NCBI RefSeq assembly: GCF_019192735.1
Contig: NZ_JAHTKP010000013.1
Coordinates: 62,001 to 126,000 of the forward strand
Length of the DNA stretch: 64,000 nucleotides
Origin: Kitasatospora aureofaciens
Lineage (GTDB): Bacteria; Actinomycetota; Actinomycetes; Streptomycetales; Streptomycetaceae
Direction: 5' to 3'
The notes under the pieces were generated by a model that saw only the letters and a list, made by a program, of their open reading frames with translations, was not told the DNA's origin and did no database searches. Each line of letters starts with the position of its first letter. The first letter of the stretch is position 1. The position numbers and the translations under genes were made by a program. This document shows, in pieces, positions 46,215 to 53,761 of this stretch.

Positions 46215-47024
46215 TCAGCGGACGGCCCCGTCGGGGTGGTCGGCGCTCTCGTCGCGGGAGCCGCCGCCACGGGCCGGGCGGATCGACTGGGCGACGACAC
46301 GCTGAACCCGGGGCCTGGTCCGCCAGTTGACCCGACGGACGTCCCGGGCCAGGGCGCCGGGGCACCAGAGTTCGGTCACGGCGGTGACGGCGCCCAGCAC
46401 CATGCCGGCGGCCAGCCAGCCGCCGAGCACGTCGCTCGGCCAGTGCACGCCCAGGGCGACCCGGGTCCAGCCGATGGTCAGCACGGTCACCACGGCCACC
46501 GTGCAGGCGGTGATCCGGGCGCGGCGCCCGGCCCGCGGCCAGACCAGGGCGACCAGCACGGCGCAGGTGATCGCCGAGGCCATGGCGTGCCCGGAGGGGA
46601 AGGCCGGGCCGCCGGCGTGTGAGACCGGGTCGCTGAACGTCGGCCGCTGACGGCCGATGGCGAGCTTCAGCGTCCACTGGGCACCCCACCCGACCAAGGC
46701 CTGGGCGGCGACCCACGCGGCGAGCACCCGGGCGCCGATCAGCCAGAGCCAGCCGGCCGCGATGGCCAGCAGGGTACGCATCGTGAGCGTGCCGCCGATG
46801 TCGGAGAGGGTCTGCACCGAGGCGGTCCAGGCGCGGTGCTCCCTGGCGTAGGTGTGCAGTTCGCCGATCCAGTCCCGGTCGAGCCGGTCGAGCGGTGCCC
46901 AGTGTTGGGTCACCAGGGCGGCCAGCAGACCGAACAGCGCGGCACAGCCCACCGCGAGCGCCGCGTCCCGGAGGAGGCGACGGTGACGCGCAGTGATGGA
47001 GGACGAGCTGTTGGTCAGGTGCAT
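46215..47024 (-). CDS. PAP2-superfamily membrane phosphatase
   Basis: 269 residues with six transmembrane helices and the three phosphatase motifs in order: KLAIGRQRP (KxxxxxxRP), GPAFPSGHAM (PSGH) and TRVALGVHWPSDVLGG (the third motif, with Arg, His and Asp). Such enzymes dephosphorylate lipid phosphates such as phosphatidic acid or undecaprenyl diphosphate. ATG 47024 gives MHLTNSSSSITARHRR; the frame opens further upstream. The C-terminus carries a basic tail. Confidence 0.9.
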   Translation of the reverse strand: MHLTNSSSSITARHRRLLRDAALAVGCAALFGLLAALVTQHWAPLDRLDRDWIGELHTYAREHRAWTASVQTLSDIGGTLTMRTLLAIAAGWLWLIGARVLAAWVAAQALVGWGAQWTLKLAIGRQRPTFSDPVSHAGGPAFPSGHAMASAITCAVLVALVWPRAGRRARITACTVAVVTVLTIGWTRVALGVHWPSDVLGGWLAAGMVLGAVTAVTELWCPGALARDVRRVNWRTRPRVQRVVAQSIRPARGGGSRDESADHPDGAVR

Positions 47025-47416
47025 GCCTGACACCTTCCCAGCGTCCCGCGCCGATCGGGCGCCGGAGTGATAGCGATTCGGCATCGTTTGTGGGGAGGAT
47101 CTGAGTGCACCGGGGCGTGAGCGCGGGCGGGAACCGGGATGTACGGGAACGAGCGCAGCGGTTCGCGGGTTCTGCAAGTATCCGCTCCGAACCGGTCGTT
47201 CGGTGCGCACCCGAGGCGCCCGGCCGGTCACCCTGCGTCCAGAAGTTGCGTGAAAACCGGCAGGATACTGCATCGCTGGGAAGAATCTGAGCGACTTGGG
47301 AATGTTGTCCGGAATCTGTTCGTTGGATCGTTACGTGTGAGCCCCGCGGGGCCCGCATTTCTTGCCCGCTCGGGGCAGGCAGGCAGACCTCGGCAACACC
47401 AGCAAAGGGAGCAAGC
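47025..47416. other. 392-bp divergent control region between the PAP2 gene and hrdD
   Basis: No gene. The half nearest hrdD is comparatively AT-rich and carries a SigR-type promoter (47299-47324). The half nearest the PAP2 gene has no clear consensus promoter. Confidence 0.6.
47299..47324 (+). promoter_or_regulatory. SigR-type promoter of the sigma-factor gene
   Basis: GGAAT (47299-47303), an 18-base spacer, then GTT (47322-47324) is an exact match to the GGAAT-N18-GTT consensus of the thiol-stress sigma factor SigR. It lies about 93 bases before the hrdD-type ATG. In Streptomyces coelicolor hrdD is a known SigR target, which supports the call. Confidence 0.7.
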
Positions 47417-48388
47417 ATGGCCACCCGTGCCGTCGTTCGCGACAGGGCCGACCGGACTCGCGCGGCCCGCCCGACCAACCTTGAGGCCGACCGTGACCTG
47501 GTCGGCATGTACCTCGACGAGATCGCCAGGACGCCCCTGCTCGATGCTGCCGAGGAGGTCGAGCTCTCGCTGCGGATCGAGGCCGGCGTGTACGCCCAGC
47601 ACCTGCTGGACGCGGGCGAGTTCCCCGACGGCGTCAAGCGCGAGGAACTGGAGGCGATAGCCGAGGACGCCGAGCGCGCCAAGGACGTCTTCATCCGCTC
47701 CAACCTCCGTCTTGTGGTTGCGGTCGCCCGCCGCTACCCGCGCAGCGGCCTCCCGCTGCTGGACCTCATCCAGGAGGGCAACGCGGGCCTGGTGCGGGCC
47801 GTCGAGAAGTTCGACTACGCCAAGGGATTCAAGTTCTCCACCTATGCCACCTGGTGGATCCGGCAGGCGATCACGCGGTCGATCGCCGACCAGTCCCGCA
47901 CCATCCGGCTGCCCGTCCACCTGGTCGAGGAGCTGGGGCGGATCCGCCGCGTGCAGCGGGAGAAGTCCAAGGAGCTGGGCCGTGAGGCCGAGCCGGCCGA
48001 GATCGCGGCCGAGCTGGACACCACCGAGGCCCGGATCAAGGACGTGCTGGACTGGGCGCGCGACCCGGTCAGCCTGAACATGTCGGTCGACGACGAGGGC
48101 GAGACCCAGTTCGGCGACCTGGTCGAGGACACCGGGGCGACGTCCCCCGAGGACGCCGTGATGGTCATGCTCCGCCGCGAGGAGCTGGACGACCTGATCG
48201 GTCGGCTGGACGACCGTACGGCCTCGATCATCCGCTCCCGCTACGGTATGGAGGACGGCCGCGAGCGCACCCTCACCGAGGTGGGCAAGCAGCACGGCCT
48301 GACCCGTGAGCGGATCCGGCAGATCGAGAAGCACGCGCTGGCCGAGCTGAAGAAGATCGCCGACCACGCCGGCTTCGAGGCGGCCTGA
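47417..48388 (+). CDS. hrdD: Group 2 (primary-like) RNA polymerase sigma factor, HrdD type
   Basis: 323 residues. Region 1.2 is DLVGMYLDEIARTPLLDAAEEVELS; regions 2.1-2.4 are AKDVFIRSNLRLVVAVARRYPRSGLPLLDLIQEGNAGLVRAVEKFDYAKGFKFSTYATWWIRQAI; region 3 follows; region 4.2 is LTEVGKQHGLTRERIRQIEKHALAELKK. It lacks the long region 1.1 and acidic insert of the essential factor HrdB and opens MATRAVVRDRA, as HrdD does. HrdD is dispensable and expressed under stress. The ATG follows AAAGGGAGC. A SigR-type promoter precedes it. Confidence 0.93.
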   Translation: MATRAVVRDRADRTRAARPTNLEADRDLVGMYLDEIARTPLLDAAEEVELSLRIEAGVYAQHLLDAGEFPDGVKREELEAIAEDAERAKDVFIRSNLRLVVAVARRYPRSGLPLLDLIQEGNAGLVRAVEKFDYAKGFKFSTYATWWIRQAITRSIADQSRTIRLPVHLVEELGRIRRVQREKSKELGREAEPAEIAAELDTTEARIKDVLDWARDPVSLNMSVDDEGETQFGDLVEDTGATSPEDAVMVMLRREELDDLIGRLDDRTASIIRSRYGMEDGRERTLTEVGKQHGLTRERIRQIEKHALAELKKIADHAGFEAA

Positions 48389-48509
48389 GCGGCTGCCCGA
48401 ATAGCCGACTGACAGGTGGGCCGTGACCTGGGCCCCGGTGGGGAGCGCTCCGCACCAGGGCCTGCGGCATGCCACGAGCCTCTTAGGCTGGAGGGACAGA
48501 ACGATCGGG

Positions 48510-48749
48510 GTGAGCCACGTGGGTGAGCAGGAACAGGGACGGCAGCCGGAGCCGGCCGAATCGGACCCGGAGGCGGCGGCGAAGGCGAAGGCCAGGGCCA
48601 AGGCGCGTCTCGTCTTCGGCGACCCGCTGGACCGGCAGTCCAGGGACGACACCAACACCGGCTGGGGCGACCGCCCCGGGGCGGGGGACGGCGGTGGGCG
48701 AGGGCTGGACTGGTACCTGAGCCAGCGCCCGCCGCACCATGGGGACTGA
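48510..48749 (+). CDS. Small conserved hydrophilic protein
   Basis: 79 residues, very hydrophilic: QPEPAESDPEAAAKAKARAKARLVFGDPLDRQSRDDTNTGWGDRP and the C-terminus GLDWYLSQRPPHHGD. The AKAKARAKARLVFGD-PL...QSRDD and DWYLSQRPPHH segments look conserved rather than random, and I believe they recur in streptomycete genomes. Start is GTG 48510 or GTG 48519. A tandem repeat follows the stop immediately. Confidence 0.7.
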   Translation: MSHVGEQEQGRQPEPAESDPEAAAKAKARAKARLVFGDPLDRQSRDDTNTGWGDRPGAGDGGGRGLDWYLSQRPPHHGD

Positions 48750-48792
48750 GCGGGGCTAACGGGGACAGGCGTTAACGGGGACGGGCTTAAGG
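48741..48792 (+). repeat. Degenerate tandem repeat spanning a stop codon
   Basis: GGGGACTGAGCGGGGCTAAC (48741-48760, containing the TGA of the preceding small gene), GGGGACAGGCGTTAAC (48761-48776) and GGGGACGGGCTTAAGG (48777-48792) share the GGGGACxGGC(G/T)TTAA pattern. Confidence 0.75.
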
Positions 48793-48811
48793 CGACGGGT
48801 CGAAACGGTGC

Positions 48812-49231
48812 TCAGCGCTGCTGCGTGACCAGCGCGTCGCGGATCTCGGTGAGCAGTTGGACATCCTTGGCCTCGGCCGCCGCCGACACCTCGGCGGGGC
48901 TCTTGCGCTTGGCGGCGAGCCTGTTCATGGGCACGATCAGGAAGAAGTAGACGACGGCCGCCGTGATCAGGAACTGCAGGGCTGCGCTGAGCAGCGAGCC
49001 CCACAGGATGAAGATGCCGCGCGTGACCTCACCGGTGGCGCTCACCTCGCAGGGCCCCTTGAGGCAGGAGCTGTAGGACGCCAGGTCCTTGGCCCCGAAA
49101 ACGCCGACGATCGGATTGATCACGCCCTTGACGAAGGCGTTGACGATGTTGGTGAAGGCCGCGCCGATGACGACGGCGACGGCGAGTTCGACGACATTTC
49201 CACGCAGCAGGAATTCCTTGAAGCCTTTCAT
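48812..49231 (-). CDS. mscL: Large-conductance mechanosensitive channel
   Basis: 139-residue pressure-relief channel. TM1 is FLLRGNVVELAVAVVIGAAFTNIVNAFVKGVI, the family signature; TM2 is LLSAALQFLITAAVVYFFLIVPMNRL; the C-terminal helix ends KDVQLLTEIRDALVTQQ. A small periplasmic loop carries two Cys (SSCLKGPCEV), seen in actinobacterial members. Start ATG is well defined. Confidence 0.97.
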   Translation of the reverse strand: MKGFKEFLLRGNVVELAVAVVIGAAFTNIVNAFVKGVINPIVGVFGAKDLASYSSCLKGPCEVSATGEVTRGIFILWGSLLSAALQFLITAAVVYFFLIVPMNRLAAKRKSPAEVSAAAEAKDVQLLTEIRDALVTQQR

Positions 49232-49261
49232 GCCGCCGTGAACGACGAAGTCGCTCCGAGG

Positions 49262-49531
49262 TCACGGGTGATCTTCCGATGCTTCGGATTGACAACCCGT
49301 CCGGCTCACCGCACCGCCCGGCGGCGGCAGCCCGGCCCGCGCCGGATCGACCGCGAGCGCCGCGGCCACCGCGAGCAGCACCAGCGCCGGCACCCCGGCC
49401 CGCCGCCGGACGGCGTGCCGCCAGCGGTGCCACCCGCCGGCCCCGCGCCGGATCGGCGGGAAGCGCGGCACCTCCCGCCGGGGCGGCACGGCGGGCGCCG
49501 GCAGGGGGACGGAGAAGCTGAGAGTCGTCAT
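49262..49531 (-). CDS. Truncated N-terminal part of a SAF-domain (CpaB/RcpC-type) protein
   Basis: 89 residues starting MTTLSFSVPLPAPAVPPRRE with REVPRFPPIRRG, a basic segment, one transmembrane stretch (VPALVLLAVAAALAV) and a short tail DPARAGLPPPGGAVSR. In related genomes the gene at this place between mscL and the fmdB-like gene encodes, as far as I recall, a longer membrane protein with an extracellular SAF domain. Here only the Pro/Arg leader and the helix survive. The ATG has a good GGAGGTGA site, so it is probably still translated. Confidence 0.45.
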   Translation of the reverse strand: MTTLSFSVPLPAPAVPPRREVPRFPPIRRGAGGWHRWRHAVRRRAGVPALVLLAVAAALAVDPARAGLPPPGGAVSRTGCQSEASEDHP

Positions 49532-49725
49532 GGGGTCACCTCCGGGGAATCCGGCCCACCCGGGCCGGTCGGTCTCTGGTGACCCCTACGATGCGCGCCC
49601 GCCCGGAACACCGAAAGACGTTATCCGCAGCCTGTGGAAAACCGTGGGGGTGTGGACAACTTCGCCCACTCGCGCGCATGACTTCAGCCGGCCCGTGATG
49701 ACGCCAGGGGCATCTGAACCGAGGC

Positions 49726-49785
49726 CACGCGAACCTAGAGCATGCGAACCCAGGGCATGCGAACCCAGGGCATGCGAACCCAGGG
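49726..49785 (+). repeat. 4 x 15-bp tandem repeat with GCATGC
   Basis: One diverged unit (CACGCGAACCTAGAG, 49726-49740) and three perfect CATGCGAACCCAGGG units (49741-49785), with a partial fifth copy after them. Each junction forms the palindrome GCATGC. The array is next to the terminator of the minus-strand fmdB-like gene. Confidence 0.95.
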
Positions 49786-49789
49786 CATG

Positions 49790-49837
49790 CGAAAGGCCCG
49801 CCGACCCCGCCGAAACGCGGGGCCAACGGGCCTTTCG
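49790..49837 (-). terminator. Two-part hairpin after the fmdB-like gene
   Basis: CGAAAGGCCCG (49790-49800) pairs with CGGGCCTTTCG (49827-49837), and an inner CCCCGC/GCGGGG (49805-49810, 49817-49822) extends the stem. It lies 14 bases beyond the stop. Confidence 0.8.
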
Positions 49838-49851
49838 TGGGTCTGCTGAGG

Positions 49852-50166
49852 TCAGCTCGCGGCCGGAGCCGGGCTCGCCGAGGAGGTCGAGCTGCTCGAC
49901 GAGCCGCCCGAGGACGACGCCGACGAGGACGACGCCGACGACGTCGAGGAGCCGGAGGACGAGCCGGAGCCCACCGAGCTGCTGGAGGACGAGCGGCTGT
50001 CGGTCCGGTAGAAACCGGAGCCCTTGAAGACCACGCCCACGGCCGAGAAGACCTTGCGCAGCTTTCCCTGGCAGTCGGGGCACGTGGTGAGCGCCTCGTC
50101 GGTGAACTTCTGCACCGCCTCCAGGCCGTTACCGCACTCGGTGCACTGGTACTGGTACGTGGGCAC
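49852..50166 (-). CDS. FmdB-family zinc-ribbon protein with Ser-rich tail
   Basis: 104 residues. The N-terminal ribbon is PTYQYQCTECGNGLEAVQKFTDEALTTCPDCQGKLRKVFSAVGVVFKGSGFYRTD, with two CxxC pairs for one zinc ion, the FmdB/regulatory-domain signature. The remaining 45 residues are almost only Ser, Gly, Ala and Thr, disordered. GTG 50166 after GGAGGAAGTC decides the start; the frame remains open far upstream as a shadow of the MFS gene. Role unknown despite the name, which refers to a formamide gene cluster. Confidence 0.9.
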   Translation of the reverse strand: MPTYQYQCTECGNGLEAVQKFTDEALTTCPDCQGKLRKVFSAVGVVFKGSGFYRTDSRSSSSSSVGSGSSSGSSTSSASSSSASSSGGSSSSSTSSASPAPAAS

Positions 50167-50291
50167 TTGACTTCCTCCTGGCACTCGCGCCTGATGAGTG
50201 CTAACGATGGTCAATGATGCGGTATTCCGCTGGATCAGTCCAGCGACTCCGGTGTGAGATGGGCCCGGTTCGGGCATCCGCCACGGCTGGT

Positions 50292-51647
50292 TCAGCCCTT
50301 GGCGGCGCCCACCAGCTGCGGTGCCCCGCCCAGTTCGGAGGAGCCCGCGACCACGGTGCTCGCACCGCCCGGCGCGACCAGCAGATGCCGCAGCGAGACC
50401 AGCGCGAGCAGGCCCAGCCCGGCGCCGCCCACCGGCACCAGGAACCCGACCGACGGCCCGTGGCCGTCGATCAGCCGCCCGGCCACCATGGCGCCGGTCG
50501 CCAGTCCGAGGCCGATGGCTCCGGTCAGCCAGGTGAAGGCCTCCGTCTTGGCGCCGTCCGCCACCAGCGTCTCGACCAGGGTGTAACCGCTGATCAGGGT
50601 CGGCGCGATGGCCAGCCCGCAGACCAGTCCGGCGACCGTCACCGCGACCAGGTTGGGCATCGCCCACAGCGTCGAGCACCCCAGCACCAGCAGCGCGTAG
50701 CTGGTGATCATCCGCTGCTGGACGGACCGCCGCCAGGCGATCACGCCGTACAGCACACCGGCCAGCATCGAGCCGCCGGCGAAGATTCCGTACACGGTGC
50801 CTGCGGCGCCGTGCTGCCCGACCGAGTCGGCGAAGGCGGTCATCGAGACCTGCATGCCGCCGAAGACGGCACCCACTCCGAGGAAGGACCCGGCCAGCAG
50901 CCGGACGCCGGGCGAGGCGAGCGCGGAGGTGCGGCGGGCGCCGGGCCGGTGGGTCTGCCGGGCGGGCGCGGTGCGCCGCTGGGCCGCGAAGGCCAGACCG
51001 CCGACGACGGTCAGCGCGGCCTCGGCGATCAGCCCGGTCGCCGGGTTGATCGTGGTCGCGATCCCCGCGGCCAGGATCGGGCCGACCACGAAGGTGAACT
51101 CGTCCGTCACGGACTCGAACGCGAACGCGGTACTCACCTTCCCCGCAGAACCGGCCGATCCTTCCGAACCGGCCGACTCCGCCGTGAACAGCGAGATCCA
51201 GCGGGCCCGGACCATCGCCCCGATCTGCGGAATGCTGGCGCCGGCCGGGGCCGCGGCCGCGAACAGGCTCCAGGTCGGCGCGTGGCCGAGCACCAGCGCG
51301 ATCAGCGTGCCGACCGACACCGCGTGCACGACGACGGTCGGGACCAGCACCGCGGCCTGCCCGAAGCGGTCGGCGAGCCGTCCGGTCTGCGGCCCGATCA
51401 GGGCCTGCGCGACGGCCGCGACGGCGGCGACCGTGCTTGCGGTGCCCCACGAGCCGCCGGCGCCCGTGATGAGCATGAGGATGCCCATGCTGAGCATCGC
51501 GTAGGGCAGCCGCGCGATGAACGCGGGCGCCAGGAACGTCCAGGCACCCGGCGTGCGCAGCAGCGCGCCGTACCCGACGCGGGCGGGGCCGGCGTCGGGG
51601 GCGGTGCGGGTGTCCGTGGCGTCATCGACCGTTCGGCGGGCCGTCAC
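50292..51647 (-). CDS. MFS transporter
   Basis: 451 residues with about 12 transmembrane helices. The motif between helices 2 and 3 is GPQTGRLADRFGQAAVL (the MFS GxxxDRxGRR-type loop). The first helix region is FLAPAFIARLPYAMLSMGILMLI, typical of the group that was often annotated as sugar or drug efflux. A Ser/Gly/Ala-rich loop (AESAGSEGSAGSAG) sits in the cytoplasmic centre. GTG 51647 with AGGAAGGACC upstream gives MTARRTVDD; the frame opens at 51866. Substrate unknown. Confidence 0.88.
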   Translation of the reverse strand: MTARRTVDDATDTRTAPDAGPARVGYGALLRTPGAWTFLAPAFIARLPYAMLSMGILMLITGAGGSWGTASTVAAVAAVAQALIGPQTGRLADRFGQAAVLVPTVVVHAVSVGTLIALVLGHAPTWSLFAAAAPAGASIPQIGAMVRARWISLFTAESAGSEGSAGSAGKVSTAFAFESVTDEFTFVVGPILAAGIATTINPATGLIAEAALTVVGGLAFAAQRRTAPARQTHRPGARRTSALASPGVRLLAGSFLGVGAVFGGMQVSMTAFADSVGQHGAAGTVYGIFAGGSMLAGVLYGVIAWRRSVQQRMITSYALLVLGCSTLWAMPNLVAVTVAGLVCGLAIAPTLISGYTLVETLVADGAKTEAFTWLTGAIGLGLATGAMVAGRLIDGHGPSVGFLVPVGGAGLGLLALVSLRHLLVAPGGASTVVAGSSELGGAPQLVGAAKG

Positions 51648-51886
51648 GGTCGGTCCTTCCTGCTGCCTGGTAGCGCGGAAGGGGCATGGGGTGGCCCCGA
51701 CGGCGCCGAGAGTCGTCCTCTCGCGCGTCGACCGGGGTAGATACCGGGCCGGTCCGGCGTGGTTGCCGGGGACCGGGCCGCAGCCGCCGAGCGGTCGCGC
51801 CAACTCTGCATCAGGCAGATGCTGGGGTGGTCTAACGGTAGTTAAACGGAGTATCCCGGCCAGCATACAGTTACGCGCGTAGATTG

Positions 51887-51997
51887 CCTAGATCCAAGCC
51901 GGAAGCCCAGATCCAGCCCAGAAAGCCAGGTCGAACCCCGAAACCCAGGCCCAACCCGGAAACCCAGGCCCAACCCGGAACCCCAGGCCGAACCGCC
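51887..51997 (+). repeat. 19-bp tandem repeat, five full units and one partial
   Basis: Units begin at 51887, 51906, 51925, 51944 and 51963, with a partial sixth at 51982. The clearest are CCCAGGCCCAACCCGGAAA and CCCAGGCCCAACCCGGAAC; divergence rises away from the antiporter gene. The array ends about three bases before the stop codon of the minus-strand antiporter gene, that is, directly after the stop in its own direction. Confidence 0.95.
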
Positions 51998-52000
51998 GCC

Positions 52001-53485
52001 TCACCGCCCGTGCAGCCACCCCGCGAGCTTGCCGCCCTTGTCCACGGCCCGCAGTCGCCGCTCCGCCGCCTCGCCGACCTCGTCCGTCGTGACGACGAGC
52101 AGCTCGTCCCCGGCGCGCAGCACGGTCGTCCGGTCCGGCACGAAGGAGTTCCCCTCCCGCACGACCAGGGTGACCGCCGCCCCCTTGGGCAGCCGCAGCT
52201 CGCTGACCTCCACCCCGGACATCCGCGAGGCGGGGGAGAGCGCGACCGACAGCAGGTGGCCGTGCAGCTTCTCCAGCGGCGCGGACTCGATGTCGAGGTC
52301 CTGGCCCATCGCGCCCTCGCCGATCCGCAGCCGCTTGGCCACCCACGGCAGGGTCGGGCCCTGGAGCAGGGTGAAGACGACGACCAGGATGAAGACGATG
52401 TTGAACACGTCCTGGGCCATCGGCGCGCCCGAGACCATCGGGATGGTGGCGAGCACGATGGGCACCGCCCCGCGCAGCCCGGCCCAGCTCAGCAGGGCCT
52501 GTTCCCGACCGGGCACCTTGAACGGCGTCAGCGTGAGCACCACGGAGAGCGGCCGGGCCAGGAAGACCAGCACGGCGCCGATGACCAGCGCGGGCACCAC
52601 GGCGGAGCCCATCGTCTCGGGCGTGCAGAGCAGGCCGAGCAGGACGAACATGCCGATCTGCCCGATCCACGCCAGGCCGTCGGCGAAGCCGCGGACGGCC
52701 GGGCCGTGCGGCAGCTTGGAGTTGCCGAGGATCACCGCGCTGATGTAGACGGCGAGGAAGCCGGAGCCGTGCAGCAGCGCGCCGCCCGCGTACGCGAGCA
52801 CCGTCAGCGCCATCACGGCGATCGGGTACAGGCCGGAGGACGGCAGGGCGACGTGCTTGATCCCGTACGCGCCGAGCTTGCCGACCGCGAGGCCGACCGC
52901 CGCGCCGATCGCCAGCTCGGCGATGATCGTGCCGACCAGGACGTACCAGGAGTCCAGCTCGCCGGTGGTGGCGAAGGCGACGACGAGGATGACGACGGGC
53001 GCGTCGTTGAAGCCGGACTCGGCCTCCAGCAGACCGGTGAGCCGGTGCGGCAGCGGGACCATCCGCAGGACGGAGAAGACCGCCGCGGCGTCGGTGGAGG
53101 AGACGATCGCGCCGAGCAGCATCGAGGTCCGCCAGTCCAGGCCGACCAGCCAGTGCGCGCCGGCCGCGGTGGCGAACACGCTGACGCCGACGCCGACGGT
53201 GGCGAGCACGGTGGCCGCCGGCATCACCGGCTTGACCTCTCTCCAGCTGGTCTTCAGACCGCCCTCGGCGAGGATGACCACGAGGGCCGTGTAGCCGAGC
53301 ACCTGGGTCAGTTCGGCGTTGTTGAAGGTGATGCCGATGCCGTTCTGGCCGAGCGCCACGCCGATGCCGAGGTAGATCAGCAGGCTGGGCAGCCCTGATC
53401 GGGTCGAGATGCGTACGGCGACCACCGCGACCAGCAGGATCGCGGAGAACTCAAGGAGCAGCTGGTTCAGGTGGTCGATGTTCAC
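52001..53485 (-). CDS. Monovalent cation/proton antiporter (CPA1/CvrA type) with TrkA-C domain
   Basis: 494 residues. About 12 transmembrane helices form a Na+/H+-exchanger domain: STRSGLPSLLIYLGIGVALGQNGIG, AIVSSTDAAAVFSVLR, AESGFNDAPVVILVVAF (conserved Asn-Asp pair) and SWAGLRGAVPIVLATIPM. The C-terminal 110 residues include a TrkA-C (RCK_C) domain (MSGVEVSELRLPKGAAVTLVVREGNSFVPDRTTVLRAGDELLVV), the domain that binds nucleotides such as cyclic di-AMP in some potassium exporters. Probably a K+/H+ antiporter for cell volume or pH control. The upstream 60 bases of the leader are AT-rich. Confidence 0.92.
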   Translation of the reverse strand: MNIDHLNQLLLEFSAILLVAVVAVRISTRSGLPSLLIYLGIGVALGQNGIGITFNNAELTQVLGYTALVVILAEGGLKTSWREVKPVMPAATVLATVGVGVSVFATAAGAHWLVGLDWRTSMLLGAIVSSTDAAAVFSVLRMVPLPHRLTGLLEAESGFNDAPVVILVVAFATTGELDSWYVLVGTIIAELAIGAAVGLAVGKLGAYGIKHVALPSSGLYPIAVMALTVLAYAGGALLHGSGFLAVYISAVILGNSKLPHGPAVRGFADGLAWIGQIGMFVLLGLLCTPETMGSAVVPALVIGAVLVFLARPLSVVLTLTPFKVPGREQALLSWAGLRGAVPIVLATIPMVSGAPMAQDVFNIVFILVVVFTLLQGPTLPWVAKRLRIGEGAMGQDLDIESAPLEKLHGHLLSVALSPASRMSGVEVSELRLPKGAAVTLVVREGNSFVPDRTTVLRAGDELLVVTTDEVGEAAERRLRAVDKGGKLAGWLHGR

Positions 53486-53574
53486 GCAGGGGCACCTCGG
53501 GCAGGCAGCGGGCGGGCGGGGTGTCTGGTGGTGCAGAGGGTGGTGCTTCGCGGACGACCCGTTAAGAAGGCGTC

Positions 53575-53640
53575 AATGCTCCTCTTGCGGATCGTTACTC
53601 ATTCTAACATTTTGCCATATCTTTAGTTTGGTTCCTCGGG
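53575..53640 (-). promoter_or_regulatory. AT-rich segment upstream of the antiporter gene
   Basis: This stretch is the most AT-rich in its neighbourhood and contains, on the minus strand, TTAGAATGAG with a TAGAAT that could be a -10, about 120 bases before the antiporter start. The intergenic region is shared with the penicillin acylase gene on the other strand. Confidence 0.35.
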
Positions 53641-53761
53641 CAGGCCCCACCAAGCCCCCGTGCACGCCACCCGGCCGACTCGGCCTAATGTGGTGCCCTG
53701 TCACGGCCGAAGGCCCTGGACACGCCCGCCCGCCCCGAAGTCGAGGACCGCAAGGACCCAG

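Noticed and set aside
49726..49785. CRISPR-like array
   Set aside because: The units are 15 bp, adjacent without spacers, and no cas gene is present.
53486..53761. Cyclic di-AMP riboswitch before the antiporter gene
   Set aside because: The protein has a TrkA-C domain, but I could not find the conserved riboswitch core in the AT-rich leader.
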